A DNA stretch of 64,000 nucleotides from Camarhynchus parvulus (GCF_901933205.1 NC_044596.1:4218001-4282000); one strand, 5' to 3'. Counted from the first letter of the stretch, positions 49,716 to 63,239 are shown. Notes: generated by a model not told the origin, from the letters alone. Program-made: numbers and translations.

Positions 49716-50804
49716 GGAAAAGGGCCTTGAAAGGAGAAGGGAAAACGCCAGAGGAGGAATTTGGGGATTGGGAGGGATTTTTTGCTTTATGGCTGTAATT
49801 AGGAGATGAAATTGTTTGCTCACCTACAGAATTCATCACCAGAGTGCCTTGGAGCCTTTCCCTTCCCCATCCCTGCACATCCCCGGTTGGAAGCACGGCA
49901 GGATTTAAATTTGTTTAGGGCTCGTTATTAAACCCCCAAAATTTGTGACAGCTCAGGAGGAACATCTGGGTGGGATGAGGGGAATTCCGGGATGCTGGAT
50001 CCGTGCTTTTCCATGGATCCCCCCCATTCCCCTCCCCAGCAACTCCCAGGGAAACAACTCCAGGGAAAACCCCCGAGATCCCGAAATGAACATTTTATCC
50101 CTCCAGTTCCGACCTCGTTTCATTCCTCACATCAAGGAGGAACCTTGTACTCGGTGTTTGCAGCGCGGTAACAGCTCGGGGACCTTCGTGGGCCCCGAGG
50201 AAAGTCCCCGCTGCCGGCGGTGACAGCGCGGTGGGCGGTGCTGAAAGGGAGGGGAGCGAAGTGACAGCGAGGGAGAGGGAGAAAAACGCTCTGCCCGTCA
50301 CTCCCGAGCTGTCAGCCCCGAGCCGGGGAGGCGGGGGAGCTCCCCAGCCCTACTTTGGGACCGTTCTTCCCTCCAGGGATGCGGGGAGAAGGTGCTGGAA
50401 GAGCTGGAGATGCTCTTGGTCCCACCTGGATCTTGGTGAACCCACAGAGAGTGGACGTGAAATCCTGGGATGCGACAGCAAAGGCAGGGGTGACCCCAGC
50501 TGGGTCACTTTTGTCACCTTCACCAAGTTTTGGGGTAGCGAGCAGCTTTTTCAAAGACCCGAGAGACTCCCAAAATCCAAAATCTGGAGGCCAAACCAGC
50601 GGGGCAGCCCCTGTGCCACACGTGGAGCTCCAGCAAAGCCACCCGGAGCCTCCAGACATTCCCATCCTTCAGGATCCTCTGGATTCCTGCTTCCAGAAAG
50701 GTCGATTTCCCCTCCTAACCCCACCTTCAGGTGCTTGGGGAGGCTGGGTGACAATAAGGGGACATCACTGGTGTTGATGCCACAGGGAAAAGCTGTGGTG
50801 CCAC

Positions 50805-51110
50805 CCAAAAGAGAGGTGAAATACCCCAAAGAGGGGTGAAACACCCAAAAGAGGAATGAAATACTAAAAAAAAAAGGGATTAAATACCCAAAAGAGGGGT
50901 GAAATACCCAAAAGAGGGATGAAATACCCAAAAGAGGGAAAATACCCAAAAGAGGAATGAAATACCCAAAAGAGGAATAAAATACCCAAAAGAGGGGTGA
51001 AATACCCAAAAGAGGGGTGAAATACCCAAAAGAGGAATGAAATACTAAAAAAAAAGGGGATGAAATACCCAAAAGAGGAGTGAAATACCCAAAAAAGGGG
51101 TGAAAATGAG
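50805..51110. repeat. 20-bp minisatellite gaaatacccaaaagaggggt
   Basis: About 15 units, some carrying a longer A-run. Confidence 0.96.
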
Positions 51111-52077
51111 CGGAAAAATCTTGGATGCAAAGGTGACCCCTTCCCAAAACAGGAAGAAAAAGGGAATAAGGAAAACCAGACACATTTCCAAGTGCAACAA
51201 ACCAGGAACGGCTCCTTTATTGGAATAATAACCATCAATAATGCATTGCTAAGGAGCTGCAGATGAGTGCAATTAAAAAAAGCAGCGCATTCCCCGAGCA
51301 AAAACCGAAATTATTCCTCACAGCTTCCCCGAGATTTATGGAAATGAAGCAGTTCCTGAAGCTCGGCAGAGCCGGGGAGCCCGGCAGGGGAGAAAGGGAA
51401 AAAAAAAAAAAAAGAAAAAGGGCCCTAATGTAGGGATTTATAAATATTTTACAGCTGAGGAGGAGTGGGGAGCCATGGATATAGATGGGATTGCGGGTGG
51501 CTGTGGTGGGAGGAAGGAATTAATCACAAAAACGGAGGAGAAACTTTCCTCCAGGAGCACGTGGGCACACCCACGGCTCCCGAGGGGCCCCTGCTGCCAG
51601 GGAGAGCTTGGAGTTTGCTCTGGGAGGTGCAGATGTGACCCGGTGCTGATGCCCTCCCTCCACTTGGCAGCGTGCCGGGCATGGAGGAGGCACCAAGAAT
51701 TCCTTGGGAAAGGCGGAGTGTAAATATTGACCGGGAAAAGCTGGTGGATAAGGGCTGGGAAAGCCACGCTGAGGCGGGAGGGGGTGATCTGGGATTTGGG
51801 GCCGCTGAGACATGCCAGAAATTCCCATCCCAGAGTTATGGGATCCCAGGGGTGGGATAATCCCAGGTCCCAAACTCCTGTCACTGTCTAGCGGCCCAGG
51901 ATTAAGGTGGCAGCTCCCCCTTCACCTCCAGCTGGGAAGGGAGCAGGGAATGAGCTCCAGGAAATGTCACCTGGGGTGGGGACAGCAGTGCCCCGTGTCC
52001 CTGGCAGGGAGGGGAGTGTCCTCTGCTTCCCTGGAGATCAGCAGAGGAGCAGAGGGAAGCCAAGGCCATCTCGTGGG

Positions 52078-52195
52078 ATCCTGGAATGGTTTGGGTGGGA
52101 AGGGACCTTACAGCTCATCCCTGGGGACAGGGACACCTTTCACCGACCCAGGTTGCTCCAAGCTGGCCTGGGACACTTCCAGGGATGGGACAGTG
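52078..52195 (-). mobile_element. CR1 LINE 3' fragment
   Basis: Plus strand shows cctggaatggtttgggtggg, aagggaccttacagctcatc and ggttgctccaagctggcctg, the antisense CR1 tail. Confidence 0.88.
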
Positions 52196-52482
52196 CTCCA
52201 GGTTTGTGGAGCTGGACCTGTTCCCACCTTCCCCAAAGAGGAGCAGGGCGAGGCTGAGGCTCCTCAGAACCTGCAGGGATCCTTCTGAAGCTGGAATATT
52301 TTCCTTTTCCCTCCCAACACTTGGCTTGTGCTTCCCAGAGGCTTTGCAGCAGCTGGACCATCCCATCCTTGCTCCATCCAGGCTGAGGACAGGGACAATT
52401 CTGCACCAGTGTGGGGTCCCATCCCAGCTCCAAACCTGGCTCCATCTGCCAGGTCCTGGATGCTGAGAGCTCCTTGATCCCC

Positions 52483-52710
52483 ATCCATCCTTCCATCCAT
52501 GGATCCATCCATCATCCATCCATCCATCCATCCATCCCCCATCCATCCATCCATCCATCCATCCATCCATCCATCCATCCATCCATCCATCCATCCATCC
52601 ATCCATCCATCCATCATCCGTCCATCCCCCCCATCCATCCATCCATCCATCCATCCATCCATCCATCCATCCATCCATCCATCCATCCATCCATCCATCC
52701 ATCCATCCCT
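52483..52710. repeat. (CCAT)n microsatellite, about 230 bp
   Basis: Nearly pure ccatccatccat, the complement of the motif at 10040-10319. Confidence 0.97.
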
Positions 52711-52999
52711 TTATCCAGCCTGGAAAAGCTCCATGGCACCTGCCGGGAGCTTCTGCAGGTATGAAACCCTTCCAAGGGCTTCTTTAAAAATCCAAGAATT
52801 TCTCTTGGCCAGAGAGAAATGAGTCACAGCAGGGAGAGAGGGAGAGGAGAGGGAGCTCACGGCAGCAGGAGGAAGGAGAGGCAGCAGCAGGGCTCGGACA
52901 CTGCAGAAAAAGGGATGGGAATTCACTGGGAACAGCCATGGCCTGGGACACCTGGTGCAGCTGGAAATTTGGGACACAGCCACTGTCACACTGAGGGTG

Positions 53000-53190
53000 G
53001 GATTGTCCCTGCAGGATTTCCCCTGAGGGATTTTTACCTGCAGGATTTTTCCCTGCAGGATTTTTCCCTGCAGGATTTTCCCTGAGGGATTTTTACCTGT
53101 GGGATTTTTACCTGCGGGATTTTCCCTGTGGGATTTTTACCTGCAGGATTTTTTCCCTGCAGGATTTTTCCCTGCAGGATTTTCCCTCTG
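53000..53190. repeat. 16-20 bp minisatellite caggatttttccctg
   Basis: About ten units of cctgcaggatttttccctg and tgggatttttacctg. Confidence 0.95.
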
Positions 53191-54459
53191 GACACCGAGC
53201 TTTTGGCACCCAGGAAATCCAGCTTGGTAAAGCAGATCCCTGCCTTGCTTGGGAAGGTGACAGGGACATCCCAGCCACCTGCTGGGCGCGGCACTGCCCT
53301 CACACAGGGGAGGCTCAGCTTGGTCACCAGGAAGAATTTTTCCTGGAAAAGGCAGGATTGGAGCTGCCCGGGGAGCTTTGGAGTCCCTACCCCTGGATGT
53401 GCCCAAGGAAGGCGTGGATGTGACACTCCAGGTGACAACGCAGGGACCGGGCACAGCTCGGACTCCAGGATCCTGGAGGGACTCTCCAGCCTCGCTGGGA
53501 TTCCAGGAACACGTCGGGGCTGCAGGAATCACCTCGGATCCGGCGGGAGGGTCCGCGCTGCGGCTCTGGCACAGATGTCCCTCCCTCCCTCCCTGCTGTG
53601 CCTGTGTCGCACATCAGCGGTGACGCCAGCAGCTCCTGTCCCCGCTGACTGCCGCGACAGCCGATGCCAGCTCCCGGCTCTGACGTGGGAACCTGCCCTT
53701 CATTTCCAGTGCCACCGAGCCGTTTTCTCCCTTTTTTTTTCCTCCTCCAAGCGCCGCTCCGCTCCACACGGGACGTGACAGGCGGTGATGGAGCACCGGG
53801 AGGCCCCGGGCTTGGCGCGTCCCGGCCTCCCGAGGAGCAATTAAGCTAACGAGGGCCACGGGCTGGGCTGGCAGCGTCCCTGGCAGCTCGCGGTGAACCC
53901 GGGTCAGGAATGACACATCTCATCCATAAAGGATGGCGATGGATGAGGCTGAGCTCCGGGAAAAAAAAAAAAATAAAACAACCAAGGAAGGGCAGGAGGG
54001 GAGGGAGAATCCGTCCCCAAAGCCCAGGAAGGGGATGGTGCAGCCCAGGGGATGAGAGGTGAAGGATCTCTGCAGGATTGGGGTGCTGAGGGTTGGGGTT
54101 GGGGCAAAGATCTGGGGTAGGTGTTGGAGGAAGGGACGCAAATCTGAATCCAGGTGTGCTCCAGAGCCAAACCCCTGTCCAGGTGTGCTCTGCTGGCGGA
54201 TCCCAGAGAAGAACATCTGGTGATGGAGACGCTCCTGGGAAGAGCCCCCTGTGCAGGGGGTTTCAGGGGGGTGGCATGGGCCACCTGGCCTGGTTGGGCA
54301 TCTGGAGGAGGTTTCTGCATGGGAGAGCTTGGAGCCTCTTCCAGGGCCTAAAGGGACTCCAGGAGAGCTGGAGAAGGACTTGGGACAAGGGATGGAGTGA
54401 CAGGACACAAGGAATGGCTCCCACTGTCAGAGGGCAGGGCTGGATGGGATATTGGGATG

Positions 54460-54660
54460 GAATTGTTCCCTGTGAGGATGGGCAGGAGCTGGGATGGATT
54501 TCCCAGAGAAGCTGTGGCTGCCCCACCCCTGGAAGCATCCGCAGCCGGGTTTGTGGGATTTGGAGCACCCTGGATAGGGGAAGGTGTCCCTGCCATGGCA
54601 GGGGTGGCACTGGGTGATCTTTACGATCTCTTTCCACCCCAACCATGCTGGGATTCCAGC
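54460..54660 (+). mobile_element. CR1 LINE 3' fragment
   Basis: tttcccagagaagctgtggc, ggaaggtgtccctgccatgg and gatctctttccaccccaacc follow the sense CR1 tail in order. Confidence 0.88.
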
Positions 54661-55257
54661 ATTCCCTAGGTGAGCTCTGGGATCCCTGGAGCTCTGTCCC
54701 CTTGCTGTGCCTCCACCGAGCCCCCGGTTTGCAGGGAAGAACCCCCAAAGGGCTGGGTGGGAGCACAACCCCCAGGGATCCGCGGGCTCTGCGCTCCTCC
54801 CCGAGCTCCACAGAGCCGCTTCTGTCTGTCCTGGCTGCGGATCCCAGCTCGGGGCACCGGGAAGAGCCTCTCCTTTCAGGCAGGAGCTGTGGGCAGCGCC
54901 GCGAGCAGACGGGGAGGAGGAGCAGCAGCAGCAGGAGGAGGAGGAGGAGGTGGAGAAGGCTTGGAGCAATCCCTCGGGGCACCACGGCTGCAGGTGCGGG
55001 CTCAGCTCTGCCCAGAGGGAGGAATGCAGGCAGGCAGCAGGGACTGGAGGCAGAGATTCCCTGTGTGCCATCCAGGAGGGTTTGAACCCTCCAGCCCTGC
55101 CACACAGCCCCTCCAGCCGTCCTTTGTCCCGTTCCCCTTGTGACGAATATCCTTCCTCCCCTTCTCCCTGAAATCCCAGCCTGTGCTGAGCTGGGATCGG
55201 GATCGAGGCTTTCCAGCCCGGATCCTGGAGGAGACTGAGCAGCTGCAGCCTGGCAGA

Positions 55258-55735
55258 GCAGTGTTCAGCCTGTGGGCACATCACTGTCATCAGTGTCCAG
55301 CCTGGGGACAGAGCAGTGTCCAGTTTGTGGGCACATCACTGTCATCAGTGTCCAGCCTGGGGACAGAGCAGTGTCCAGTTTGTGGGCACATCAGTGTCAT
55401 CGATGTCCACTTTGTGGGCACATCAGTGTCCAGTTTGTGGGCACATCAGTGTCATCATTGTCCATCCTGTGAGCACATCAGTGTCCATCCTGTGGACAGA
55501 TCTACGTCCAGTTTGTGGGCACATCAGTGTCCAGCCTGCAGACAGATCAGTGTCCGGCCTGTGGGCACATAAGTGTCCAGTTTGTGGGCACATTAGTGTC
55601 CATCCTGTGGACAGATCAGTGTCCATCCTGCGGACACACCAGTGTCCATCCTGAGGACACACCAGTGTCCATCCTGCAGACACACCACTGTCCATCCTGC
55701 GGACACACCACTGTCCATCCTGCGGACACATCAGC
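55258..55735. repeat. About 24-bp minisatellite cagtgtccatcctgcggaca
   Basis: About 19 units of gtgggcacatcagtgtccag and ctgcggacacaccagtgtcc; the left end has larger, 60-bp units. Confidence 0.95.
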
Positions 55736-56249
55736 TGCTTTTTGTGCCCCATTCTCAGCAGCCCCTCGAGCCGGGCCGGGCTCCTCATTCCAGCGGCATT
55801 TTCCAGGGAAGGGGAGCCCGGGGAAGGGCCCGAGCTGCGGCAGCGCTCTCAGCCCACGATGGCCCCTCCCTCCCTCCCTCAGGAAGCAGAAGTTCGTTCC
55901 TTCCCTCTCGCTCCCCACTCAGATTTTCCAGTGACCCAGCGCTGATGGAAACTCAGCTGCTCTCTGGCCCTTTCTTCTCCAGGGCTTTCGGGGTGTTGTT
56001 GTTTTTTTTAATTTCCAGCTGCCCCCCCAGCCCTGAGTGACCCTTGGAGGACAAAGCATCACCTCTGGCACTGGCACAGTGCGGGGCTCACCCGGTTCTG
56101 CTCTGAGCAGGGGAGATCCGCAGGGAAAAGTGGAAAATACCCATTCCCAGCTCCATTGGGAATTCCCACAAAGGGGGAGCAGCCCTAAGCAGAGCCCACC
56201 GTGACTGGGGACTGGGCCCAGCCTGGCCAGGGACAGGGAGGAGACAGGG

Positions 56250-56370
56250 AGGGGACATGGATGCAGCATCCCCTTTTCTTTGGGATTGCTTAGGGACAGC
56301 TGGAACAGCATCCTCCTTTTCTTTGGGATTTCTCAGGGACAGCCAGGAGCAGCATCCCCTTTTCTTTGAG
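56250..56370. repeat. About 45-bp repeat, 3 copies
   Basis: agcatccccttttctttggg recurs at about 56266, 56308 and 56351. Confidence 0.88.
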
Positions 56371-56699
56371 ATTTCAAAGCTGCTTCCCAAAGGGACAGGC
56401 AGAGCCCAGCCTGAGGCACCCAAACATCCAAAAGGAACAGCCCTGTCCCCCCTCCAGGTGACACTCTGATAGCACAGTGGAAAATTCCGATATTTAAGCA
56501 TATTTTGGGAACATGGAAGCAGCTGCAAAAAGCTTCCCAGCCGTGGAGAGCCGCGCTGGATCTCCCCAGCAGAGCTGGACACCCGGCCACATTCACACCT
56601 CCTTTCCTGGCAGCAAAACCGCTCCCAGCAGGGCTGGATCCCGGCTGGGTCCCGGCTGGATCCAGCCCGATTCCCCGGCGGCATCTCCGGCACGAGCTC

Positions 56700-56935
56700 C
56701 GGCTTCATCAACTCCTCAATTACTCATTAAAAGCCCCAGGTTGGAATCCGCAGCCCGCGCTCGAGCGGAGGCACAACCAGAGCTCTCCCAGCGCTCATCC
56801 CTAAATCTGCTCCTAATTAGGAGTGGACTCACCCTTGCAATTAATTGCTGCAGTTGTTCGTTAGCGCCTGGATACCCAGATCTGTTTGGGAGAAGAGGCG
56901 GCAGGGTAATTAATCAGGCGGTAACGAATGAGGGG
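56700..56935. promoter_or_regulatory. Palindromic TAATTA cluster, candidate conserved non-coding element
   Basis: Contains the perfect palindromes ctcctaattaggag (56810-56823) and gcaattaattgc (56837-56848), plus ctcaattactcattaaaag near 56716 and gggtaattaatcagg near 56903. These are paired homeodomain-type sites. Regulatory function is inference. Confidence 0.35.
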
Positions 56936-57999
56936 AGCCAAACCCGTGGCAAAGTTTCTGTACCTGGCCGGGGGACAGCTGGTGGCTTCCAGCGGAAAGT
57001 TGGCTTTGGGACAAACGGGATTTGGGCATTATTTTTTTTTTTGTTTGCCCGGCTCTGGCGGTGCTGCGGAGCCGCTGCTCGTGGGCGCTGGCAGCCCCAG
57101 GGGCTGTCGCTTGGCGTGACACAGCTCCGGTGTCCCCGCTCGCCCCGTGTCCCCGCCTGCCCGCTCCTTGTCACCGAGCCCCGAGGGAGCCGCAGCCGGA
57201 GCTGGGACTGGCGGCTCTGATTCCTCTGCAGGCGCCACGAACCTTGAAGGCACCAGAATCTCATTTTCTCCCGTTTTCCCCATGGTTTTTTCCTCTGCAA
57301 ACCTGGGGAAGGACAGGGAATATTCCCCATCCTTTGCCACCGCTCTCGGAGCAAACTCAGGAGGAGCTTAACCCTTTCCCAAACCTCCTTAAATCCATCT
57401 CAGCACTCCCGTGCCTCAGTTTCCCACCCCCGCAGGCTGCACGAGGCTCGGGGCACCCGCTGAGCCCGAAAGCTCTGGGTGCTATAATTAGGATTTAGGG
57501 AAGTGAGAGTCTTTCTGTGCCTCAGCATTTTCATTTTCCCTCAGCGTGGAAAAAAAAAAAACACCACCCCACACCCAGCCAGACCCCCCAGGAAATCACG
57601 GCTGAAATCATCTGGGTGAAGCTCAGGGTCATTCCCGGGGGTTTGGAGCAGCTTCCAGAAGGTCAAGGAGGCTCTCGGGGCTGGTTTTGCAGCATTTTGA
57701 CCATAATTGGGCTGGTTTGGGGAGGCACAAACCCTGGGCTCCCGCCACTTTTGCCAAGTCGTGGCGAGGGTCCCAAAACCAGTGAGGATTTTGCTACCAA
57801 GGCGATCTCAAATCGAGATATTTAGCGGGGGGAAAAAAGAGAAAAAATCAGTGAAAAGTTAAGCAAAAACACCGCTGCGAAGTGAGGGAGGGTGCAGAGC
57901 TGCGCTCTGGGCTAATGGCTGGTGAAATTACATTAAAAACTGGAGCAAAGCAGAGCCTGGAAGGCAGATCGATGCAAACAGCACGAGAAACTGGGACGC

Positions 58000-59420
58000 G
58001 GCTCCTAAGCCGGGGTGTTTATGGCTGGATGGCGGCGCGGCCGCCGTGACTCACGCTGGGCTCGGCCGACCGGTCCCGGCTCTCCCGGGGCCTGGTGCCG
58101 CTCCAGGCTGCGTGCTCAGAGCCCAGCGTGGGCTCGGTGACAGCACCCCGCTCCTCGACGGGATGGATTTCTGTGCCAGGCAGCGCCGTCCTCACAAAAA
58201 TGCGTTTTCCCGGTAATATCCTGGTTTTCCAGCCGGGTTGGGGGATCAGAAAATACCCTCTGGGCTCTGCAGGCCTTCCCTGAAAATCCCGAGGAGGGAT
58301 TTTGGCCGTTCCTGCCCGCCTGAGGAGGGTGAGGATAACTCTGGAGAGGGACAAATCTCCTAAAGATCCCCTCGAGCCCTGAGGCAGCACCTGGGCGGGT
58401 GGATGAGGGCAGTGAGAGGGATAAATGTGAGAGAATCCGTGGATAACGGGCACAGCTGGGCACACAGGCTGCAGAGGGCGGTGATGGATGTGGAGGTGCC
58501 AGGGCAGCAGCACGGGCAGAAGGTGCCAAGGTCCCCGAGGAGCCGATGATAATGATAATTGTCACCTATTCCCCATGATAATTGTGACTATGATAATTGT
58601 CATCATATTGGTGATGGATGGTAATCACGAATTGGGATAATTAACAAGCTCAGCGAGCAAGGTCGGTGCAGCCCTTCCCGCTGGCCCGGGGCCACCGCCA
58701 GCCCCGGGGCCACGGCGACATTAACGGGATTTGTCACCAGCGGCTCGGAGCGACACGGAGCAGCTCCCGCAGCCCGGCCTGGCTCCGGCCGAGGCACCCG
58801 GGGCAGGGTTCCAGCGGCGCTCCGTGCCCCTCTCGAGTGTCACCCGCGTGTCCCTGCAGGAGATCCCGCTGGGAATGCGGCTTTAAGGACATCCTCTCCC
58901 AATCCCTGCCTCCCCGGAGCTGCGGAACTCACCCAGCCCTGAGCGAGGAGCAGCCAGGCTGGGACCGAACCGGTCCCAAAACTCCGCTCCGGAGCCCAAA
59001 GTGATTCCGCAGATTTCTCTCCCCTTTCCTCCACTTCCATTTCCCCCTGTGGCTGTTCCTCCTGGGATCCCTGAGAGAAGAAGGAACACCCACCCATCAC
59101 CCCGCTGCTCCGACGGGACCCCCCAGTTCTCCCCCGCGGCCCGGAGCCCCCCAAATCCAGCCCCTTGTGCCTCTCGGGGGATCTTGGCAGCAGGCGCCCG
59201 CTCCTCCCGGATTAATCCCGCTCCCCGCCACGGGCCAAGGGCTCCGACAGGAATAAACACATCCCAAATGCCTTTCCATAAGGGGAGCGAACCTGCTGGC
59301 CGAGGTGCCGCTCTCCCGGCTCCTTTCCAGCCCCGCGGTCAGCAGGGAAAGGCTCCGGCACATCCCGGATTTTGGGGATGTCCCCAAAGCCACCCCACGG
59401 CAGCACCTCCGCTCCCCACC
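58000..59420. promoter_or_regulatory. CpG-rich region around an ATAATTGTCA block
   Basis: CpG-rich sequence at 58.0-58.2 and 58.65-59.4 kb surrounds an AT-rich block at 58545-58650 with four gataattgt copies. No exon was recognised. Confidence 0.25.
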
Positions 59421-60829
59421 CCGAACGCGGGAAGGACGCGCTGGGGACAGAGTGTGAGAGGCCGTGAATTAATGAATGAGTGTTAATTAGCGATAAGGGA
59501 GGGTGGGAGCTGGCGGTGCCCCCGGGGACAAAGCAGGGGGTGGCTGCGCCCCTCGCGGGTGCCACCTCACCCTCCAGCAGGGATTCCCCTGCTCCCAGCA
59601 GCTTTTCCCATTCCCGTCTGTTTCCCCATCCTGCTCGGAGATGGCTCCTTAAATAAACCCCGCTAAGTAGGGCGGCCTTTTCTGTCCCCTGCTGCCATCG
59701 CTGCTGTCTCTGCTGGCGGCCCCGGGTCACCGCGCTGTCCCCTCTGCCCACCTGGCAGCCGAGGGTGAGGCTGGGCTGCCCTGGTGCCCAGCCCCGTGCC
59801 GTGGTTTTGGGGTGGCAGTGGGGACAGGCTGGATTTAGGGTGGCAGTGGGGACAGGCTGGTTTTAGGGTCACCCCCAGCCCAGCCGCCAGTTCATCCAGC
59901 AGGGTCCTAGAGGGCGCTGGGATGGCTTTGGGGCAGGAATTTGGGATTGGGAATTCAGTGGAGGGACAGAGCAGGTGGGGACACTGAGCAGGACTTGGTG
60001 GCTCTGCTGGCTCCCAGCTGGAACCAAACCCTGAGCACTGGACCAAAATCCCATTTTCCAGCCCCAGTCTGGCTGTGGGACCAGGGAGCTCCCAGGGCTC
60101 TGTTGGGATGCTGATCCATCGGGATCCTGATCCCAAACTGCCTCTCCTGCTGCCACAGGGCTGCTCCTGGTCTGGGCTCCTCCATCCTGAGGGAAGCAGC
60201 CAAGAGGAATCAAACTCTGGCTGAGCTGGAGCAGCAGCAATTAAACCCAAATGATTAATCACAAACAGAGAGCAGCCATAAAACTCCTCAGCAAAAGCAG
60301 GGAGAGCTGGAGAGGCTCTGGAGCAGGGCTGGGCTTCCAGCAGGATTTGGGATTTCCCCAGGTTGCTGGGTTCCCTTTTGGGTTGGGAGAAGGGTGAGCT
60401 TTGGCTGGAGGTGTCTCCTTGGATGGATTTTCCTCCAGGACAACCAGGGCTGCTCTCCTTGGGCTGGGAAAGGGGCAAAACCAGGGCCAGGATTTGCCCA
60501 GGGCCTGAAATCCACCTTGGAATATCTTTGGGATCCTCTTCCACCCCAAAGCTGCGCCTCAGAAGCCAGGGGAGCATCCAGAGCTTCATCCTGGTGCTGC
60601 ACAGGATTGTCCCCAGAAAGGGGCAGGGGGGACACAGGTGGAGACTGCAGAGGAACAACCGGAGATCCTGAGTGGGAGCACAGCCTTGGAATTCCACACT
60701 GGATCTCCGCACGGCAGCGAGGAGTGGAGCTTGGGTTTGGGTTGGAATTTTCCCGATGTGTTTGGGTGGTTTTGTGTCCCTGAACACGCGTGGGAGCGGC
60801 AGCAGCAGAGCCTGAGCTTCCCACGGGGC

Positions 60830-61205
60830 TGTTCCTGCATTCCCAGCGCATCCCACAGCTCTGATGCCACTGCATCCCATGGCTCTGATCCCACTGCATT
60901 CCCAGTGCATCCCATGGGGCTGTTCCTGCATTCCCAGTGCATCCCACAGCTCTGATGCCACTGCATCCCATGGCTCTGATCCCACTGCATTCCCAGTGCA
61001 TCCCATGGGGCTGTTCCTGCATTCCCAGTGCATCCCACAGCTCTGATCCCAGTGTATCCCACAGCTCTGATCCCACCCCATGCCCACCACATCCCAAGGG
61101 GCTGTTCCTGCATTCCCAGTGCATCCCATGGCGCTGATCCCACTGTATCCCACAGCTCTGATCCCACCCCATTCCCACCGCATCCCATGGCTCCGATCCC
61201 ACCCC
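60830..61205. repeat. Minisatellite cattcccagtgcatcccatg
   Basis: Higher-order repeat of about 108 bp built from gctctgatcccactgcatcc and ggggctgttcctgcattccc. It creates long open frames on the minus strand. Confidence 0.93.
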
Positions 61206-61295
61206 ATTCCCCCCGCCCCGCTCCCGCCCTCAGCCAGGACCCCAAACTTTCTCCCCTCTGAGGAAAGCAAAGCCGAGGACCAGCGCGGCTCTCCC

Positions 61296-61309
61296 GTTGC
61301 CACGGCAAC
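61296..61309. promoter_or_regulatory. RFX-type X-box
   Basis: gttgccacggcaac: two perfect inverted GTTGCC / GGCAAC half-sites with a 2-bp spacer, the RFX-family consensus arrangement. It lies in a short CpG-rich stretch. Confidence 0.5.
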
Positions 61310-61869
61310 CCGCAAACATCCATCGGGAAATCGCCCAGGGACCGCATCCTGCTCGTTTTCCCTGCCCCATCCCTTCCCAGCCGTCCCAGGGTGTCAAATC
61401 CCGGTGGGAATTCCAGGAGAGGCCAAGGAATGTCCCCAATGCCCTCCTGTCCCCGGGAGAGGCTGGAAAAGCCTCCTGGGGGACAGGGATGCTGTTTCCA
61501 TTTCCATTTTTAGTCTGAGGGGTGTCCATCCCCCCTCTCTCTGCAGGAGCCTGGAGGCTTCGCCGTGCTGGGAATGAAAATCCATTTCCAACACTTGATT
61601 ATTCTTGTTAATAATAATTTTAAAAATTGGCTGGAAAAGGCGTTGCTGACCTTGGCACAAAGGGACTCGGCGCCGGGTGGGGTAAATGGGATTTTTGGCC
61701 TCATCCCAAATCATTAATCCCAGGAAATGCCCTGTGACTCGGGGCAGTGCTGATTTATTGATGCAGGCTCCCATCCCTGCCAGCCTGGGGCCAAATCCTG
61801 AAATCATCCCGAGCACTGCTGCCCCTGGCTGAGGGAGCTGCTGCGGGGCCAGGCTGGGGCTGAGGGACA

Positions 61870-62300
61870 AGGGGGGGTGTGGGATGTGGGTGCTGGGGGA
61901 TGTGGGTTCTGCAAGATTTGGGCGCTGCAGGATTTGGATTGTGTGGGATTTGGGTTCTGCAGGACGTGGATCCTGTGGGATTTGGGTTCTTTCAGATTTG
62001 GGTGCTGCAGGATTTGGGTGCTGAGGATGTAGATCCTGTGGGATTTTGGTGCTGCAGGATTTGGGTTCTGTAGGATTTAGGTTCTGCAGGATTTAGGTTC
62101 TGTAGGATTTGGGTTCTGCAGGATTTCAGATCATCCTGGGATTCAAATCCTGGGATTTAGGTGCTGAGGATGTGGATCCTGCAGGATTTGGTTCTGCAGG
62201 ATTTGGGTTCTGCAGGATTTGGGTTCTGCTGGATGTGGATCCTGTCGGATTTGGGTTCTGCAGGATTTGGGTTCTGCAGGACATGGGTGCTGCAGGCACT
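61870..62300. repeat. 15-bp minisatellite gatttgggttctgcag
   Basis: About 25 units of ttctgcaggatttggg with variants gatgtggatcctgtggg. Confidence 0.95.
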
Positions 62301-63239
62301 GCCAAATCTAGTGGACAATCACCCCACCTGGATCCAAGGATAACATTTCCTTGTGAATTTGGACCATTCCAAAGCCAGAAAAACCCCCATGGGGTGAGCA
62401 CACCCCGAGCAGTGCAGCACAGCACCCCAAAACCACAGAGCCACCTGGAAAACCCTCACCCCTTCCCATATTCCCTCCATCCCTGCAAGGAATCCTCAGC
62501 ATTCCCTCATTTCTCCTCCTCCCACCACCTTTATCCCACAATTTTTCCCAAATGGGAAACTCAGCACCTCCTTTTCCCTGCTCCTGCCCTGTTCTTTTCC
62601 ACGATCCCGCTCCTTAAAAGCGAAATCAACCCCATCTATCACCCTAACGATTTTCATTTCCCGGCTCTCCGCTGATTTATGGAGCCGCTTCCCGGAGCTG
62701 CCGAAAGTTCAGGGATGGGCTGGGGGTGGCCAGGGACACACGGGGACACCGTGGGCTCCCTCAGAGTCCCGTGGCAGCACGAGCTGGGAAAAGGCTCAAA
62801 ATAACCCAGGGGGGGTGACAAGGAAGGGACATTTGGCCATCCCACAGCAGGGAGCTGTGTGGAAGTGGGAAAATCACGGGGTGTGGGAGCAGCTGGTGGC
62901 ACCCGGACTGTCCCCTGCTGCTGGCGGTGTCACCCAGCCCTGCTGGCACTCGGGGCGGCGGTGACAAAGTGACACCAACAATCAGAGGGGTTTGAGGCCA
63001 TAAATCCGAGGGATGTCACCCTGCCCTGGGCGTCCCCAGCATGGGCAGAGGGGATGTGGGGCTTAAAAACCAGCGGGATTTGGGTCTGGGGATGCCACCG
63101 GCCCCATCCCGCAGCCCTGGGGCATTGGGAACCTTTGGGAAAGCCCCTTTGGAGACATTTCCTGATCCAGACCCTTCCCAGCATCCCCATCCCTCAGCCA
63201 GTCCAGGCTGCCTGGATGTTTATTTTCACCTGCATTCAT

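Noticed and set aside
59663..61315. 550-codon open frame on the minus strand
   Set aside because: Much of it is translation of the 60.8-61.2 kb minisatellite (Gly/Met/Trp-rich repeats), and the rest is low-complexity GC-rich frame without family motifs.
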